Numbered from the stretch's first letter, positions 1 through 6,808 are shown. The stretch is 64,000 nucleotides of DNA from Aeromicrobium choanae (GCF_900167475.1 NZ_LT796768.1:1-64000), one strand, 5' to 3'. Notes: generated by a model not told the origin, from the letters alone. Translations and numbers: made by a program.

Positions 1-305
1 TGGGCTACCGACCACCGGAGTCACTTCGCCAAGCACTGAGATGGCGAGACGGCACCTGCAGAGTCGCCGGCTGCCGTGCACCCGTCCACGAGACCGACCT
101 CGACCACGCCAAGGCCTACGACCGCGGCGGCACCACCAGCGGATCCAACCTCCGCTGTCTCTGCCGCAAGCACCACAACATGAAGTCCCACGGTCACCTC
201 GACGACCGGTACCTCGACGCGCCCATCAGACACATCGAGAACTACCTGCCCCCTCCACCGTTCCTCATCGAGCTCGACATCGTCGTCCCGCGCCGCACCG
301 CCTGA
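1..305 (+). CDS. HNH endonuclease, C-terminal part (runs in from left edge)
   Basis: About 100 residues are readable in the frame whose first full codon is at base 3; no start is visible, so the gene begins outside the window. Seen: a Cys-containing knuckle (GTCRVAGCRAPVHETDLDH), then GGTTSGSNLRCLCRKHHNMK, which together give the H...N...H signature of an HNH nuclease. About 45 residues follow, ending at TGA 303-305. The arrangement matches the C-terminus of the large actinobacterial DUF222/13E12-type HNH family, whose members are multicopy and often mobile-like; their substrate is generally unknown. Whether the missing N-terminus is intact cannot be told. It converges on the small minus-strand genes that follow. 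Confidence 0.75.
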   Translation, partial: GYRPPESLRQALRWRDGTCRVAGCRAPVHETDLDHAKAYDRGGTTSGSNLRCLCRKHHNMKSHGHLDDRYLDAPIRHIENYLPPPPFLIELDIVVPRRTA

Positions 306-323
306 CGAGGGTCACACGACTTC

Positions 324-560
324 TCAGGCATCGGTGCAGTCATGCCACCCCGTCGCTTCGTACTCCGCAAGCGCGTCCAGCGCCTCGTTCGACTGAGCCG
401 TGCCCTCCAGGCAGAATCGGTGCACGCTGGCGTCGTTCAAGTGCGCAAACACTGAGTCAGCTACGAAAAGCCCCGGCGGGAAGAGCGCGATGTCGTCTTC
501 CGACCGCATGACGCGGCCACAGAGGTGGCACACCGATCTACCCCTCAGGACGATGGCCAT
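324..560 (-). CDS. Small Cys/His-containing hypothetical protein
   Basis: A 78-residue protein. The ATG at 560 is preferred over an in-frame GTG at 584 because a GAGGAG Shine-Dalgarno lies about 8 nt before it. Visible: a CHLCG knuckle near the N-terminus and an H-R-F-C pair about 40 residues later, which could bind one zinc. No transmembrane segment or signal peptide. I do not recognise the family. It lies 51 bp downstream of the immunity-like reading frame on the same strand, so the two probably form one transcription unit. Function unknown; a partner of the immunity-like gene is only a guess from position. Confidence 0.6.
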   Translation of the reverse strand: MAIVLRGRSVCHLCGRVMRSEDDIALFPPGLFVADSVFAHLNDASVHRFCLEGTAQSNEALDALAEYEATGWHDCTDA

Positions 561-611
561 TCGGTGACTCCTCCTCACGGGCACGAATTTGTCTGCGTCG
601 ACCCACTGCAG

Positions 612-844
612 CTAGAGCTCTCGAGGGTCATACCCGAGAGCTCGATCCACGACCTCCTCGACAGACGGCTCCCGGTCGAACTCTTGGTCCCAGAAATAGA
701 TGACGCTCGGGGATGCGGGACGGCTGCAGTGAATTGCACCATGTCGAGATCGAGGGCGGCGTCGCTTTCGTAGTCACCGGCAATCAGGCGCCGAACGATG
801 CCTTCAAGTCGCTGGCGTTCATCCCTCGTCCTCTCCCTCACCAT
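612..844 (-). pseudogene. Colicin/pyocin-immunity-like gene broken by a frameshift
   Basis: From ATG 844 (GGGGAGGG about 8 nt upstream) the frame reads MVRERTRDERQRLEGIV... through FTAAVPHP. After a run of four G (709-712, CCCC on the coding strand) that frame becomes low-complexity Ser/Arg text, while the next frame continues sensibly with SVIYFWDQEFDREPSVEEVV and a stop at 612. One extra C in the run would join both halves into about 77 residues. The joined protein resembles small DNase-colicin immunity proteins (Im9-like: acidic helix, HP..S..IYF motif, SPE/SVEEVV helix). The family call is from pattern memory. It could be a real pseudogene, a phase-variable tract or a sequencing error. 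Confidence 0.6.
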
Positions 845-1037
845 GCGACCCTCCCCGGCCCCGCTCAACACTCTCGCGCTGATCCCATCATTCACGAGAC
901 CTGAAGGACGCGGGACGAAACGCGCGACAGCGGGAGACCCGGGTAGTCGTGACGACGCCCGACTAAGTCCAACGACGAGGGGTAGGGCGAAGACCTCAGT
1001 CGCGGGGGAATGAGCCGCGGACCCCGGTTCTATTTTT

Positions 1038-1059
1038 GGAGCATATGTTCCGTTAATCT
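1038..1059 (+). promoter_or_regulatory. Palindromic operator and -10 element before the enoyl-CoA hydratase gene
   Basis: GGAGCATATGTTCC (1038-1051) is a dyad GGA-N-CATATG-N-TCC. It directly precedes TAATCT (1054-1059), a TANNNT -10 element located 6 nt before the ATG at 1066. The geometry implies a leaderless transcript with an operator just upstream of the -10. The second gene of the unit encodes a TetR regulator, so autoregulation through this site is a reasonable inference. Confidence 0.5.
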
Positions 1060-1065
1060 GGCCGC

Positions 1066-1731
1066 ATGACGATGCTCACGAACCACGACGGACCGGTGTG
1101 GACGCTCGACCTCGGTGACGACGAGAACCGGTTCTCACCAGATCTGCTCGCTCAGGCGACGGAGGACCTTCAAGGCCTCGCCGAGAGCAGCGAGCCCGCC
1201 GTGCTGGTCACGACGGGCACCGGCAAGTTCTTCTCGAACGGACTCGACCTGGAGTGGCTGTCGCAGCACCCGGACGAGCTGAATGCCTACGTCGACCGGG
1301 TGCACGGGCTTTTCGCCGCGGTCCTCACGCTGCCCGTCCCCACGATCGCCGCCATCAACGGTCACGCCTTCGGTGCCGGATCGATGCTCGCGATGGCGCA
1401 CGACTTCCGGGTCATGCGCGAGGATCGCGGCTACTTCTGCTTCCCCGAGGTCGACATCCACATCCCGTTCACGGAGGGCATGGCCGCGCTCATCCAGGCG
1501 AAGCTGACGCCGTCGGCGGCCGTCGAGTCCATGACGACCGGCCGCCGGTACGACGGCCCCGCGGCGCAGGGCTCGGGCCTCGTGGATGCGGTCGCCTCGC
1601 AGGAGGCGCTCGTCGAGACGGCGGCCGCGCGCGTCGCTCCGCTGGCCGGGAAGGACCGCACCACCCTCGGCAAGATCAAGCAGGTCATGTACGCCGGGGC
1701 CATCGAAGCGCTGAAGCCGCGGGTGAACTGA
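1066..1731 (+). CDS. Enoyl-CoA hydratase/isomerase family protein
   Basis: 221 residues of the crotonase fold, a little short for a hydratase (about 260) and closer to delta3,delta2-enoyl-CoA isomerases. Seen: the first oxyanion-hole region GKFFSNGLDLEWL (about residue 50), the second at INGHAFGAGSMLAMAHDFRVM (about 105-125), and FPEVDIHIPFTEGM, whose Glu sits where plant and peroxisomal isomerases have their catalytic acid. The likely role is moving or hydrating a double bond in an acyl-CoA during beta-oxidation in the cytoplasm. It is followed 2 bp later by a TetR regulator. A TAATCT -10 lies 6 nt before ATG and no Shine-Dalgarno is seen. Isomerase versus hydratase is not settled. Confidence 0.9.
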   Translation: MTMLTNHDGPVWTLDLGDDENRFSPDLLAQATEDLQGLAESSEPAVLVTTGTGKFFSNGLDLEWLSQHPDELNAYVDRVHGLFAAVLTLPVPTIAAINGHAFGAGSMLAMAHDFRVMREDRGYFCFPEVDIHIPFTEGMAALIQAKLTPSAAVESMTTGRRYDGPAAQGSGLVDAVASQEALVETAAARVAPLAGKDRTTLGKIKQVMYAGAIEALKPRVN

Positions 1732-1733
1732 GG

Positions 1734-2342
1734 ATGACCCGCGGCCGTCCACGGGAGCACCAGCCCGACGCCCTGCTCGACCACGCGCGAGCGCTCTGGG
1801 TCGAGCACGGCGCGACGGGCGTGACGATGCGCGCCCTGAGCGCCCGTGCAGGGGCCGGCAACGGGGTCCTCTACAACGCCTTCGGCTCACGCAGCAACCT
1901 GCTGGCGCTGGTATGGGTACGTGAGGCGGTCGCGTTCCTGCGCTACCAGCGTGACCTCGTCGACGCCGCCGTGCTCGCGGACGGGCCGGGCGAGGGTGTC
2001 GCCGTCGCCGCCTTGTCGCTGGCGACCTACGCCCGGACCAACCCGGAGGCAGCCCGTCTCCTGCTCGCGGTCGACGCCAAGGACCTCCTCAGCGGCAACG
2101 TGGGCGCGGACGAGAGGAACGAGGTCGAACGGCTCCGGCTCGAGCTCGGCGACCTCATCACCGGACTCGCCGAGCAGCTCTGGCAGCGCACGGATCGCCG
2201 AGCCGTCGCCCTCGTCAGGATCTGTGTCGTCGACCTGCCGGGGAAGCTGCTGCTCAGCGCCGACCGCCTCGACAGCACGCTCGCGCACCACGCACTACGA
2301 GAAGCCGTGCGCGGCATCACGAGCGCCGCGCCGCCGACCTGA
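1734..2342 (+). CDS. TetR/AcrR family transcriptional regulator
   Basis: 202 residues. The N-terminus MTRGRPREHQPDALLDHARA leads into a TetR helix-turn-helix (GVTMRALSARAGAGNGVLYNAFGSRSNLL, about residues 30-58), followed by an all-helical ligand-binding domain with no close match I can name. The ATG lies 2 bp after the stop of the enoyl-CoA hydratase gene, so both are one operon. By family habit it would repress its own operon and respond to an acyl-CoA or related ligand; the dyad at 1038-1051 is the obvious candidate site. It converges with the helicase gene, with only 7 bp between stop codons. Confidence 0.92.
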   Translation: MTRGRPREHQPDALLDHARALWVEHGATGVTMRALSARAGAGNGVLYNAFGSRSNLLALVWVREAVAFLRYQRDLVDAAVLADGPGEGVAVAALSLATYARTNPEAARLLLAVDAKDLLSGNVGADERNEVERLRLELGDLITGLAEQLWQRTDRRAVALVRICVVDLPGKLLLSADRLDSTLAHHALREAVRGITSAAPPT

Positions 2343-2349
2343 CCCTCCG

Positions 2350-4470
2350 TCAGGAGGACAGCGCGTCGGTCAGGAGGGCGACGAGGGTCTCCACTTGCAC
2401 GTCGGCAGACTCGACGATCTCCTCGTCGGAGCCGTCGAGCGCGCGGGCGGCGAGGCCGGCCTTGCTGTCGATGAGCTCGACGATCTTGGTGTCGATCGTC
2501 CGCGAGGCGATGATCCGCCACGCGGTCACGGGCTCCTCCTGCCCGATGCGGTGGACCCGGTCGATGGCCTGGGTCTGCTCCGCGTCGGTCCAGGACAGCT
2601 CGGCGAGCACCATGTCGGAGGCGACCTGCAGGTTGACGCCCACGCCGGCTGCCGAGAGCGAGCAGACCACGACGGCCACGTCCGGATCGTTGACGAAGGC
2701 GTCGATGCTCTTCTGACGTGCCGACGGCGTCTGGTTGCCGCGGATCGACGAGTACCGGATCCCCCGCTTCTCGAAGGTCTTCTCGGCCACGTCCATCACG
2801 TCGACGTGCTTGGCGAAGAAGACGACCTTGCCGACGCTGTGGGCCAGCTGCGCGGTGTAGTCGGCGGCGAGCCCGGCCTTCGCCTGGCCGATGCGCCGCA
2901 TCATCGCGAAGACGTTCTCCTCGGTCTTGGCCGACTCCTCCCGCTCGCGAGCGGCGATCCGGCGGACGAGGTCGTGATCGATGCCGTCGGTCGCCCCGGA
3001 ACCGCGGGTCTCGAGCGCCTGCTCGTACCGCGAGACCAGCCGCTGGACGAGCTCACGCTCGGCCGCGCGGATCGAGCGACCGGCCTCGTCGTCGAGCTCG
3101 ACGCGGAGGTCGGCGATGCGCCGGGCCGGGATGTCGGCGGCGACCTCGACCTTGCGGCGTCGCACGATGCCCATCTCGATGACGCGGGAGCGGGCGGCAG
3201 GGAAGAAGCCGGGGTCGAGCGGCGTCAGTCCCGTCTCCTCGAGCGCGTGCAGCAGCTCGGGGCGAGGCTTCTTCTCGTCGATCCAGCCGAGATACTGCCA
3301 GATGGCGCGGAAGTCCTCGATGTCGTTGATCAGCGGAGTGCCGGTCAGAGCCATCAGGAGCGGCCGGGTGGTGCGCGAGCGGATGCGCTCGGACAGCTGC
3401 AGGACGTGCTGGGACCGCTGCGACGACTTGTTCTTGATGAAGTGCGCCTCGTCGAGGACCATCCCCCGGAAGCCCAGGTCGCCGAGCCAGCCGACGTGTC
3501 GGTCCAGCACCTCGTAGTTGACGATGACGATGTCGGCGAATCCGTCGATCGTGTCGCCGTCGCCCTGGATCACGGTGGACTTGTGCTGCGGGGTCCACAT
3601 GGCCGCCTCGCGGGCCCAGTTGGACTTGACGACGCTCGGGACCACCACGAGCAGCGGGTAGGCGTTGGCGGCCTGCGCCGCGAGGAGCGCCTGAGCGGTC
3701 TTGCCCAGTCCCGGCTCGTCGGCCAGCAGGAAGGTCCGGTGACCATCGGCGGCAGCGGCGACGAGCTCGGCCTGGTGGCGCATCAGCTGCTTGCCGTCCG
3801 GCACGGACACCGGGATCGGGTCGGGCAGGTCCATGCACGCCGCCGACCCGCTGGAGGCGCGTTCGAACGACGAGAGCAGCGGGCCGATCAGCTCCCAGCT
3901 GGCCAGACGCCGGGGCGGAGGCGTGCGACGCTCGACGGTCTCGAACTGAGGCGCGAGGAAGGGGTCGGCCAGGCGGCGCGAGATGACCGACTGGGGAACC
4001 ACCTGCCGCGCGGCGGCCGTGGGCGCGGGGTTCTCCTCGACCGGCGTCTCCGGTTCGTCCGGGAGCTCGATTCCTGCCGCGATCAGCATGTCCCGCCTGA
4101 GGTCCTTGGCCGCATCGGACACCTCGGCGTCCTCGGCGAGCAGCGAGAGCAATGAGGAGTCCAGGGCGGCGGTCTTCGCCAGGATCGTCCCGATGCCGTC
4201 GAGGCGCTTGAGCTGCTCGGCGCGCTGGGACTCGCTCAAGGTCGTGGCGGTCCTGACCCGCGTACGCTCCTCGCGGGCCAGCAGGGCGACGGTCTGGAAC
4301 TTCGTCCGGATCGACGGGTTCGCGCGACCGCGCTGCACGCCTGCCTCGACTTCGCGCACGGCGCGCGCGAGCACCGGGATGATGCCCTCGTTGTCGACGG
4401 CACGTCCACTGCGCTGGCTTCGGGGTGCGGCCCCGGTGGAGGTTGACCGACTCCGGCCTCGTCTGGCCAA
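2350..4470 (-). CDS. SNF2-family DEAD/DEAH-box helicase
   Basis: 706 residues from a TTG start at 4470, chosen because GAGGAG lies 6-7 nt upstream; the frame is open further upstream but loses coding character. Residues 1-240 are a charged N-terminal region with no domain I recognise. The ATPase core follows: Walker A DEPGLGKT (about 251-258), DEAH (about 340-343), then the C-terminal helicase lobe with VCSLSAAGVGVNLQ and the SNF2 signature DRVHRIGQ. SNF2 ATPases translocate on duplex DNA and remodel nucleoprotein. No methylase, nuclease or other defence gene is beside it, so a DNA-repair or stand-alone role is as likely as defence. Confidence 0.88.
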   Translation of the reverse strand: MARRGRSRSTSTGAAPRSQRSGRAVDNEGIIPVLARAVREVEAGVQRGRANPSIRTKFQTVALLAREERTRVRTATTLSESQRAEQLKRLDGIGTILAKTAALDSSLLSLLAEDAEVSDAAKDLRRDMLIAAGIELPDEPETPVEENPAPTAAARQVVPQSVISRRLADPFLAPQFETVERRTPPPRRLASWELIGPLLSSFERASSGSAACMDLPDPIPVSVPDGKQLMRHQAELVAAAADGHRTFLLADEPGLGKTAQALLAAQAANAYPLLVVVPSVVKSNWAREAAMWTPQHKSTVIQGDGDTIDGFADIVIVNYEVLDRHVGWLGDLGFRGMVLDEAHFIKNKSSQRSQHVLQLSERIRSRTTRPLLMALTGTPLINDIEDFRAIWQYLGWIDEKKPRPELLHALEETGLTPLDPGFFPAARSRVIEMGIVRRRKVEVAADIPARRIADLRVELDDEAGRSIRAAERELVQRLVSRYEQALETRGSGATDGIDHDLVRRIAAREREESAKTEENVFAMMRRIGQAKAGLAADYTAQLAHSVGKVVFFAKHVDVMDVAEKTFEKRGIRYSSIRGNQTPSARQKSIDAFVNDPDVAVVVCSLSAAGVGVNLQVASDMVLAELSWTDAEQTQAIDRVHRIGQEEPVTAWRIIASRTIDTKIVELIDSKAGLAARALDGSDEEIVESADVQVETLVALLTDALSS

Positions 4471-4528
4471 ACTTCTCTCCTCTGAGTGACGTGCTGACCG
4501 CTTCGTGGCGGCAGCACCGTGGGACCTC

Positions 4529-4696
4529 TCACGAGGTCGCTGCTCGGTCGTCTCGCGGCCGACGAGCCGAGGGAGCGGCCACCCGAGCAGCCGCGGATCT
4601 GGTGACCAGATGAGGAGCGAGAGCCGCCGCGCCGCGGTCGACCGACACCCACTGGTGTCCGTTGCGTCCCCATTCCAGCGCAGACCGGCTGGGCAT
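4529..4696 (-). CDS. Possible 55-residue small protein upstream of the helicase (tentative)
   Basis: The stretch 4471-4770 holds no obvious gene. This small frame starts MPSRSALEWGRNGHQWVSVD and has an AGGG about 8 nt before its ATG. A TANNNT-type element (TAAACT, complement of 4718-4723) lies about 21 nt upstream of the ATG. Codon third-position GC is lower than in neighbouring genes, which argues against it. No domain or homologue is recognised. The -10-like element may instead serve the helicase. Nothing else was seen in this interval. Confidence 0.25.
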   Translation of the reverse strand: MPSRSALEWGRNGHQWVSVDRGAAALAPHLVTRSAAARVAAPSARRPRDDRAATS

Positions 4697-4770
4697 GGAA
4701 GACGCCCTGACAGTGGGAGTTTACCCCGGCGCGCGTCCACATCCCGCGAGGGATCGCCCCCGCCCTCTCC

Positions 4771-5181
4771 CTAAGTTGCCGATCGCTCGGTCCGGACCAC
4801 CGCCCAGAACGCCAGCACGTAGAGAATCGCGACGACAGGGAACAGGCGCAGAGCGGTGAAGGGGTAGACGAGCTCCTCATCCGCGGATGGCCCCAGGGCG
4901 ACCCAGGCGAGATAGCCCGTGAGCAACGCCGTCAGGCCGAACGAGACTCGAGGCAGAGGATCCCTGAGCGTCAAGGCGGCAGAACCCGCGGCGATGGCAG
5001 CTGCTGCCCACGCCAGCCCCAGGATGACCTGCGAGGTCATGGCGAACAGGCCCAGAGCCGCGCCGGTCGCGAGGATCGCCGACAGGATCGGCTGCCTCCT
5101 TCCGCTCGGCAGTTCGTCGGCTTTGTCACATCGACGTCCCTCGAGGTGCCATTCCGCCGAATCCCGGTAGAAATTGAACAT
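4771..5181 (-). CDS. Hypothetical small membrane protein
   Basis: 136 residues with a short hydrophilic N-terminus (MFNFYRDSAEWHLEGRRCDK) and about four hydrophobic segments, e.g. ILSAILATGAALGLFAMTSQ, VILGLAWAAAAIAAGSAALT, VSFGLTALLTGYLAWVALG and LFPVVAILYVLAFWAVV. ATG 5181 has GAGGA 8 nt upstream. It lies on the complement of the start codon of the divergent GlsB-like gene, so the two starts overlap head to head. A second strong AAGGAGG (5095-5101, complement) sits before in-frame ATC/CTG codons at 5088/5085, so a shorter non-canonical start is possible. Family and role unknown. Confidence 0.6.
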   Translation of the reverse strand: MFNFYRDSAEWHLEGRRCDKADELPSGRRQPILSAILATGAALGLFAMTSQVILGLAWAAAAIAAGSAALTLRDPLPRVSFGLTALLTGYLAWVALGPSADEELVYPFTALRLFPVVAILYVLAFWAVVRTERSAT

Positions 5182-5443
5182 GATCGGATTCCTCGTCGCT
5201 GGCCTCATCATCGGTGCGCTCGCGCGACTCATCAAGCCCGGTAAGCAGAATCTCGGCATCCTCGCCACGCTGGCGTTGGGGCTGGTCGGCTCCCTCATCG
5301 GCGGCCTGATCGCCCAGCTCTTCGGAACGGGCGACATCTGGGAGCTCAACATCCTGGGCTTCGTCCTCGCGGTGATCGCTGCCGTCCTGCTCATCGGCGT
5401 CGCCGAGGGCCTGGCCGGAAAGCGCAACACCACGCGCGCCTGA
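5180..5443 (+). CDS. GlsB/YeaQ/YmgE family small membrane protein
   Basis: 87 residues, MIGFLVAGLIIGALARLIKP at the N-terminus, with three hydrophobic segments and the Gly-rich pattern (GLVGSLIGGLIA...LGFVLAVIAAVLLIGV) of the transglycosylase-associated/GlsB stress family. These inner-membrane proteins are linked to general stress in many bacteria; their biochemistry is not established. ATG 5180 is used because the family starts with M-[IG]; a TTG two codons earlier is unlikely. TAGAAA lies 6 nt before the ATG and there is no Shine-Dalgarno, suggesting leaderless expression. It ends at a bidirectional terminator (5467-5504). Confidence 0.88.
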   Translation: MIGFLVAGLIIGALARLIKPGKQNLGILATLALGLVGSLIGGLIAQLFGTGDIWELNILGFVLAVIAAVLLIGVAEGLAGKRNTTRA

Positions 5444-5466
5444 CCACATCGACACATTTCACCATC

Positions 5467-5504
5467 GCGGCGGGTGGCCTGAGGAGACTCGGGCCACCCG
5501 CCGC
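5467..5504. terminator. Bidirectional hairpin terminator
   Basis: A perfect 13-bp inverted repeat GCGGCGGGTGGCC / GGCCACCCGCCGC with a 12-nt loop sits between the convergent ends of the GlsB-like gene (5443) and the S51 peptidase gene (5558). No T-tract on either side, as is common in high-GC genomes. Confidence 0.75.
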
Positions 5505-5557
5505 ACACGTGTGGGCGACGAGCGGGGCGGTCAGGGTTCCGTCTTCGGGTCGTCCGA

Positions 5558-6211
5558 CTACTTGAGCAGCTTCCACCGTCCTTCGGAGACGACGTCGACC
5601 GTGTTGCCCTTCACGGTGATGGCGGACTGGTCGTCGAGGGCGTAGGCAGGTCCCTCGATCCCGGCCGACCAGCGCTCCGCCTCGGCCAGGGTGTTCTCGG
5701 GGAAGACGTCAAGGTGCGGGAAGATGCAGAAGTCCACGACGCCGAGGGTGCGGTCGTCCGGCGCAGAGGGCCACCCCACGTATTCCTCGCCGACCCGTGG
5801 GGTCAGGACCATGCTGCCCGCGCTGACCCCAACCCACACCGTGTCGATCAGCCACGGGAGGAGGTCGGCCAAGCCCGACTCCCGCATCCAGTGGCACAAG
5901 TACGTGGCCTCACCACCGGCAACCAGCAGCACGTCGGCTTCCCGGACCCAGGGCACCCAGCAGTCCTCGCCGATCGTCGGGAGCGCAGTCAACTCGAGGA
6001 CGCCGAGCGACTTCCACTCCAGGGAAGTCATGCCGCCCCAAGCGCGCCCGTGCAGGACGTCCGGCACCGAGACCGGACCGCGCCGGTTGCCCCACAGGGC
6101 CGTGGGGATGCAGAGCGCGGTGGAGTCGGCGATCGGTTGGCCTAGCAGATCGACGAGCGCGTCGCTGATGCTCGTGTTGGTGATGCCTCCGGACGTGAGA
6201 AGAAGCTTCAC
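5558..6211 (-). CDS. Peptidase S51 family (dipeptidase E/cyanophycinase-like)
   Basis: 217 residues from GTG 6211 (MKLLLTSGGITN); GGGAG about 9 nt upstream supports it over a longer in-frame start at 6271. Seen: the glycine-rich GGEATYL (about 99-105), the nucleophile elbow GVSAGSMVL with Ser130, and a downstream DFCIFPHLD that can supply His. These match S51 serine peptidases such as PepE, which cleave Asp-X dipeptides in the cytoplasm. Length fits PepE (about 230) better than cyanophycinase. It is monocistronic, with tRNA-Leu upstream on the same strand and a terminator between them. Confidence 0.88.
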   Translation of the reverse strand: MKLLLTSGGITNTSISDALVDLLGQPIADSTALCIPTALWGNRRGPVSVPDVLHGRAWGGMTSLEWKSLGVLELTALPTIGEDCWVPWVREADVLLVAGGEATYLCHWMRESGLADLLPWLIDTVWVGVSAGSMVLTPRVGEEYVGWPSAPDDRTLGVVDFCIFPHLDVFPENTLAEAERWSAGIEGPAYALDDQSAITVKGNTVDVVSEGRWKLLK

Positions 6212-6302
6212 GATGCGGCTCCCTGGACTCGGTCGATGCGTCACTTTCCCAGAAGGGGCCGTCTCCGACAACGGTCACACCGACCAAGTCGTGAGAAAGC
6301 AC

Positions 6303-6332
6303 AAAACCCCCTCACCGGCGAGAGTGAGAGGG
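6303..6332 (-). terminator. Terminator downstream of tRNA-Leu
   Basis: On the minus strand CCCTCTCAC and GTGAGGGGG form a 9-bp stem (one T-G pair) followed by TTTT, 10 nt beyond the tRNA 3' end. This is a conventional intrinsic terminator. Confidence 0.75.
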
Positions 6333-6341
6333 TCTTGCAGT

Positions 6342-6426
6342 GTCCGAGGGGGGACTTGAACCCCCATGCCCCTAACAGGGCACTAGCACCTCAAGCTAGC
6401 GCGTCTACCAATTCCGCCACCCGGAC
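6342..6426 (-). tRNA. tRNA-Leu (anticodon GAG)
   Basis: The 85-nt minus-strand sequence folds as a class II tRNA. The acceptor GTCCGGG pairs with CTCGGAC (one G-U). It has a D-arm with GGTAGACGCG, anticodon arm CTAGC-TTGAGGT-GCTAG giving GAG, a long variable arm (TGCCCTGTTAGGGGCA), and TPsiC loop GGTTCAAGTCC. CCA is not encoded. It reads CUC/CUU leucine codons. A terminator follows directly. Confidence 0.97.
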
Positions 6427-6481
6427 AGGTGCGAACTTCATGCAGCACTGAACTCTAGCAAACCCCTCACGAGGCGATGAA

Positions 6482-6516
6482 GAAGGCCCCGGGAAGTATG
6501 AGTTCCCGGGGCCTTC
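6482..6516 (-). terminator. Strong perfect hairpin, terminator-like
   Basis: GAAGGCCCCGGGAA and TTCCCGGGGCCTTC pair over 14 bp around the loop GTATGAG (plus-strand reading). On the minus strand it is followed by TTCATCGCC. It lies 55 bp upstream of tRNA-Leu and nearly 300 bp beyond the DUF445 stop, so it more likely ends an unannotated transcript than the DUF445 mRNA. Confidence 0.7.
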
Positions 6517-6664
6517 AGAATCGATGGTGCGTGATGGCTGCCTTCGAATCCGGTCGCCCGTGAGGTTCTCTCCAACACCTGCATCACCAGGCGTCTGCGT
6601 TCGGTTTGCACCGTCTGCGTGGAGGGAATCGGGGCTTCCTTCCCGCTCTCCCGGAGGAGTGCGT
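6482..6664 (-). ncRNA. Candidate small RNA between DUF445 gene and tRNA-Leu
   Basis: A well-spaced promoter on the minus strand (TTGTGG at complement of 6694-6699, 17-nt spacer, TAGAAA at complement of 6671-6676) would start a transcript near 6664. It would end at a perfect 14-bp hairpin (6482-6495 with 6503-6516, 7-nt loop) followed by TTC-rich sequence. No protein-coding gene explains this promoter-terminator pair. A reading frame through the interval exists but its ATG overlaps the -10 and its end runs through the terminator, so it is probably not translated. The RNA would be about 180 nt. I do not recognise a family. Confidence 0.4.
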
Positions 6665-6731
6665 GAGTCATTTCTAGGGGACTGTGACCCGCACCACAAG
6701 TGCTTTTCGCCAAGAGATTCCAACTATTTTC

Positions 6732-6808
6732 GCGTCCACAGGTTCTCCACACGCGGCGCCGCTCAGGTCCACAGGTCGTCCACAGGCGTCGTCCACAGCT
6801 GTGGATCA
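6732..6808. repeat. Cluster of six DnaA-box-like TCCACA elements
   Basis: Five direct copies of the 9-mer NNNTCCACA begin at 6732, 6743, 6765, 6776 and 6789, and one inverted copy (TGTGGATCA) lies at 6800-6808. TTCTCCACA at 6743 fits the TTNTCCACA DnaA-box consensus; TCGTCCACA (twice) and TGATCCACA differ by one base. Spacings of 11, 22, 11 and 13 bp keep sites on one helix face. The last two form the perfect palindrome TCCACAGCTGTGGA (6792-6805). The array abuts the DUF445 stop codon and lies just upstream of the candidate small-RNA promoter. Confidence 0.55.

Noticed and set aside
41..511. 156-residue Arg/Pro-rich ORF
   Set aside because: Wrong frame; the coherent HNH nuclease reading is in the frame beginning at base 3.
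1..844. Complete bacteriocin (HNH toxin plus immunity) system
   Set aside because: The HNH part looks like the DUF222/13E12 family, lies on the other strand, and its N-terminus is outside the window; pairing is unproven.
1846..4155. 769-residue plus-strand ORF
   Set aside because: Shadow spanning the TetR gene and antisense of the helicase; no domain.
6482..6664. 4.5S SRP RNA gene
   Set aside because: The minus strand has a GGAAGGAAGC decamer like the SRP apical loop, but the closing stem has a G-G mismatch and flanking helices do not form.
6732..6808. Chromosomal replication origin
   Set aside because: Boxes are present but there is no dnaA, dnaN or long AT-rich unwinding region nearby.
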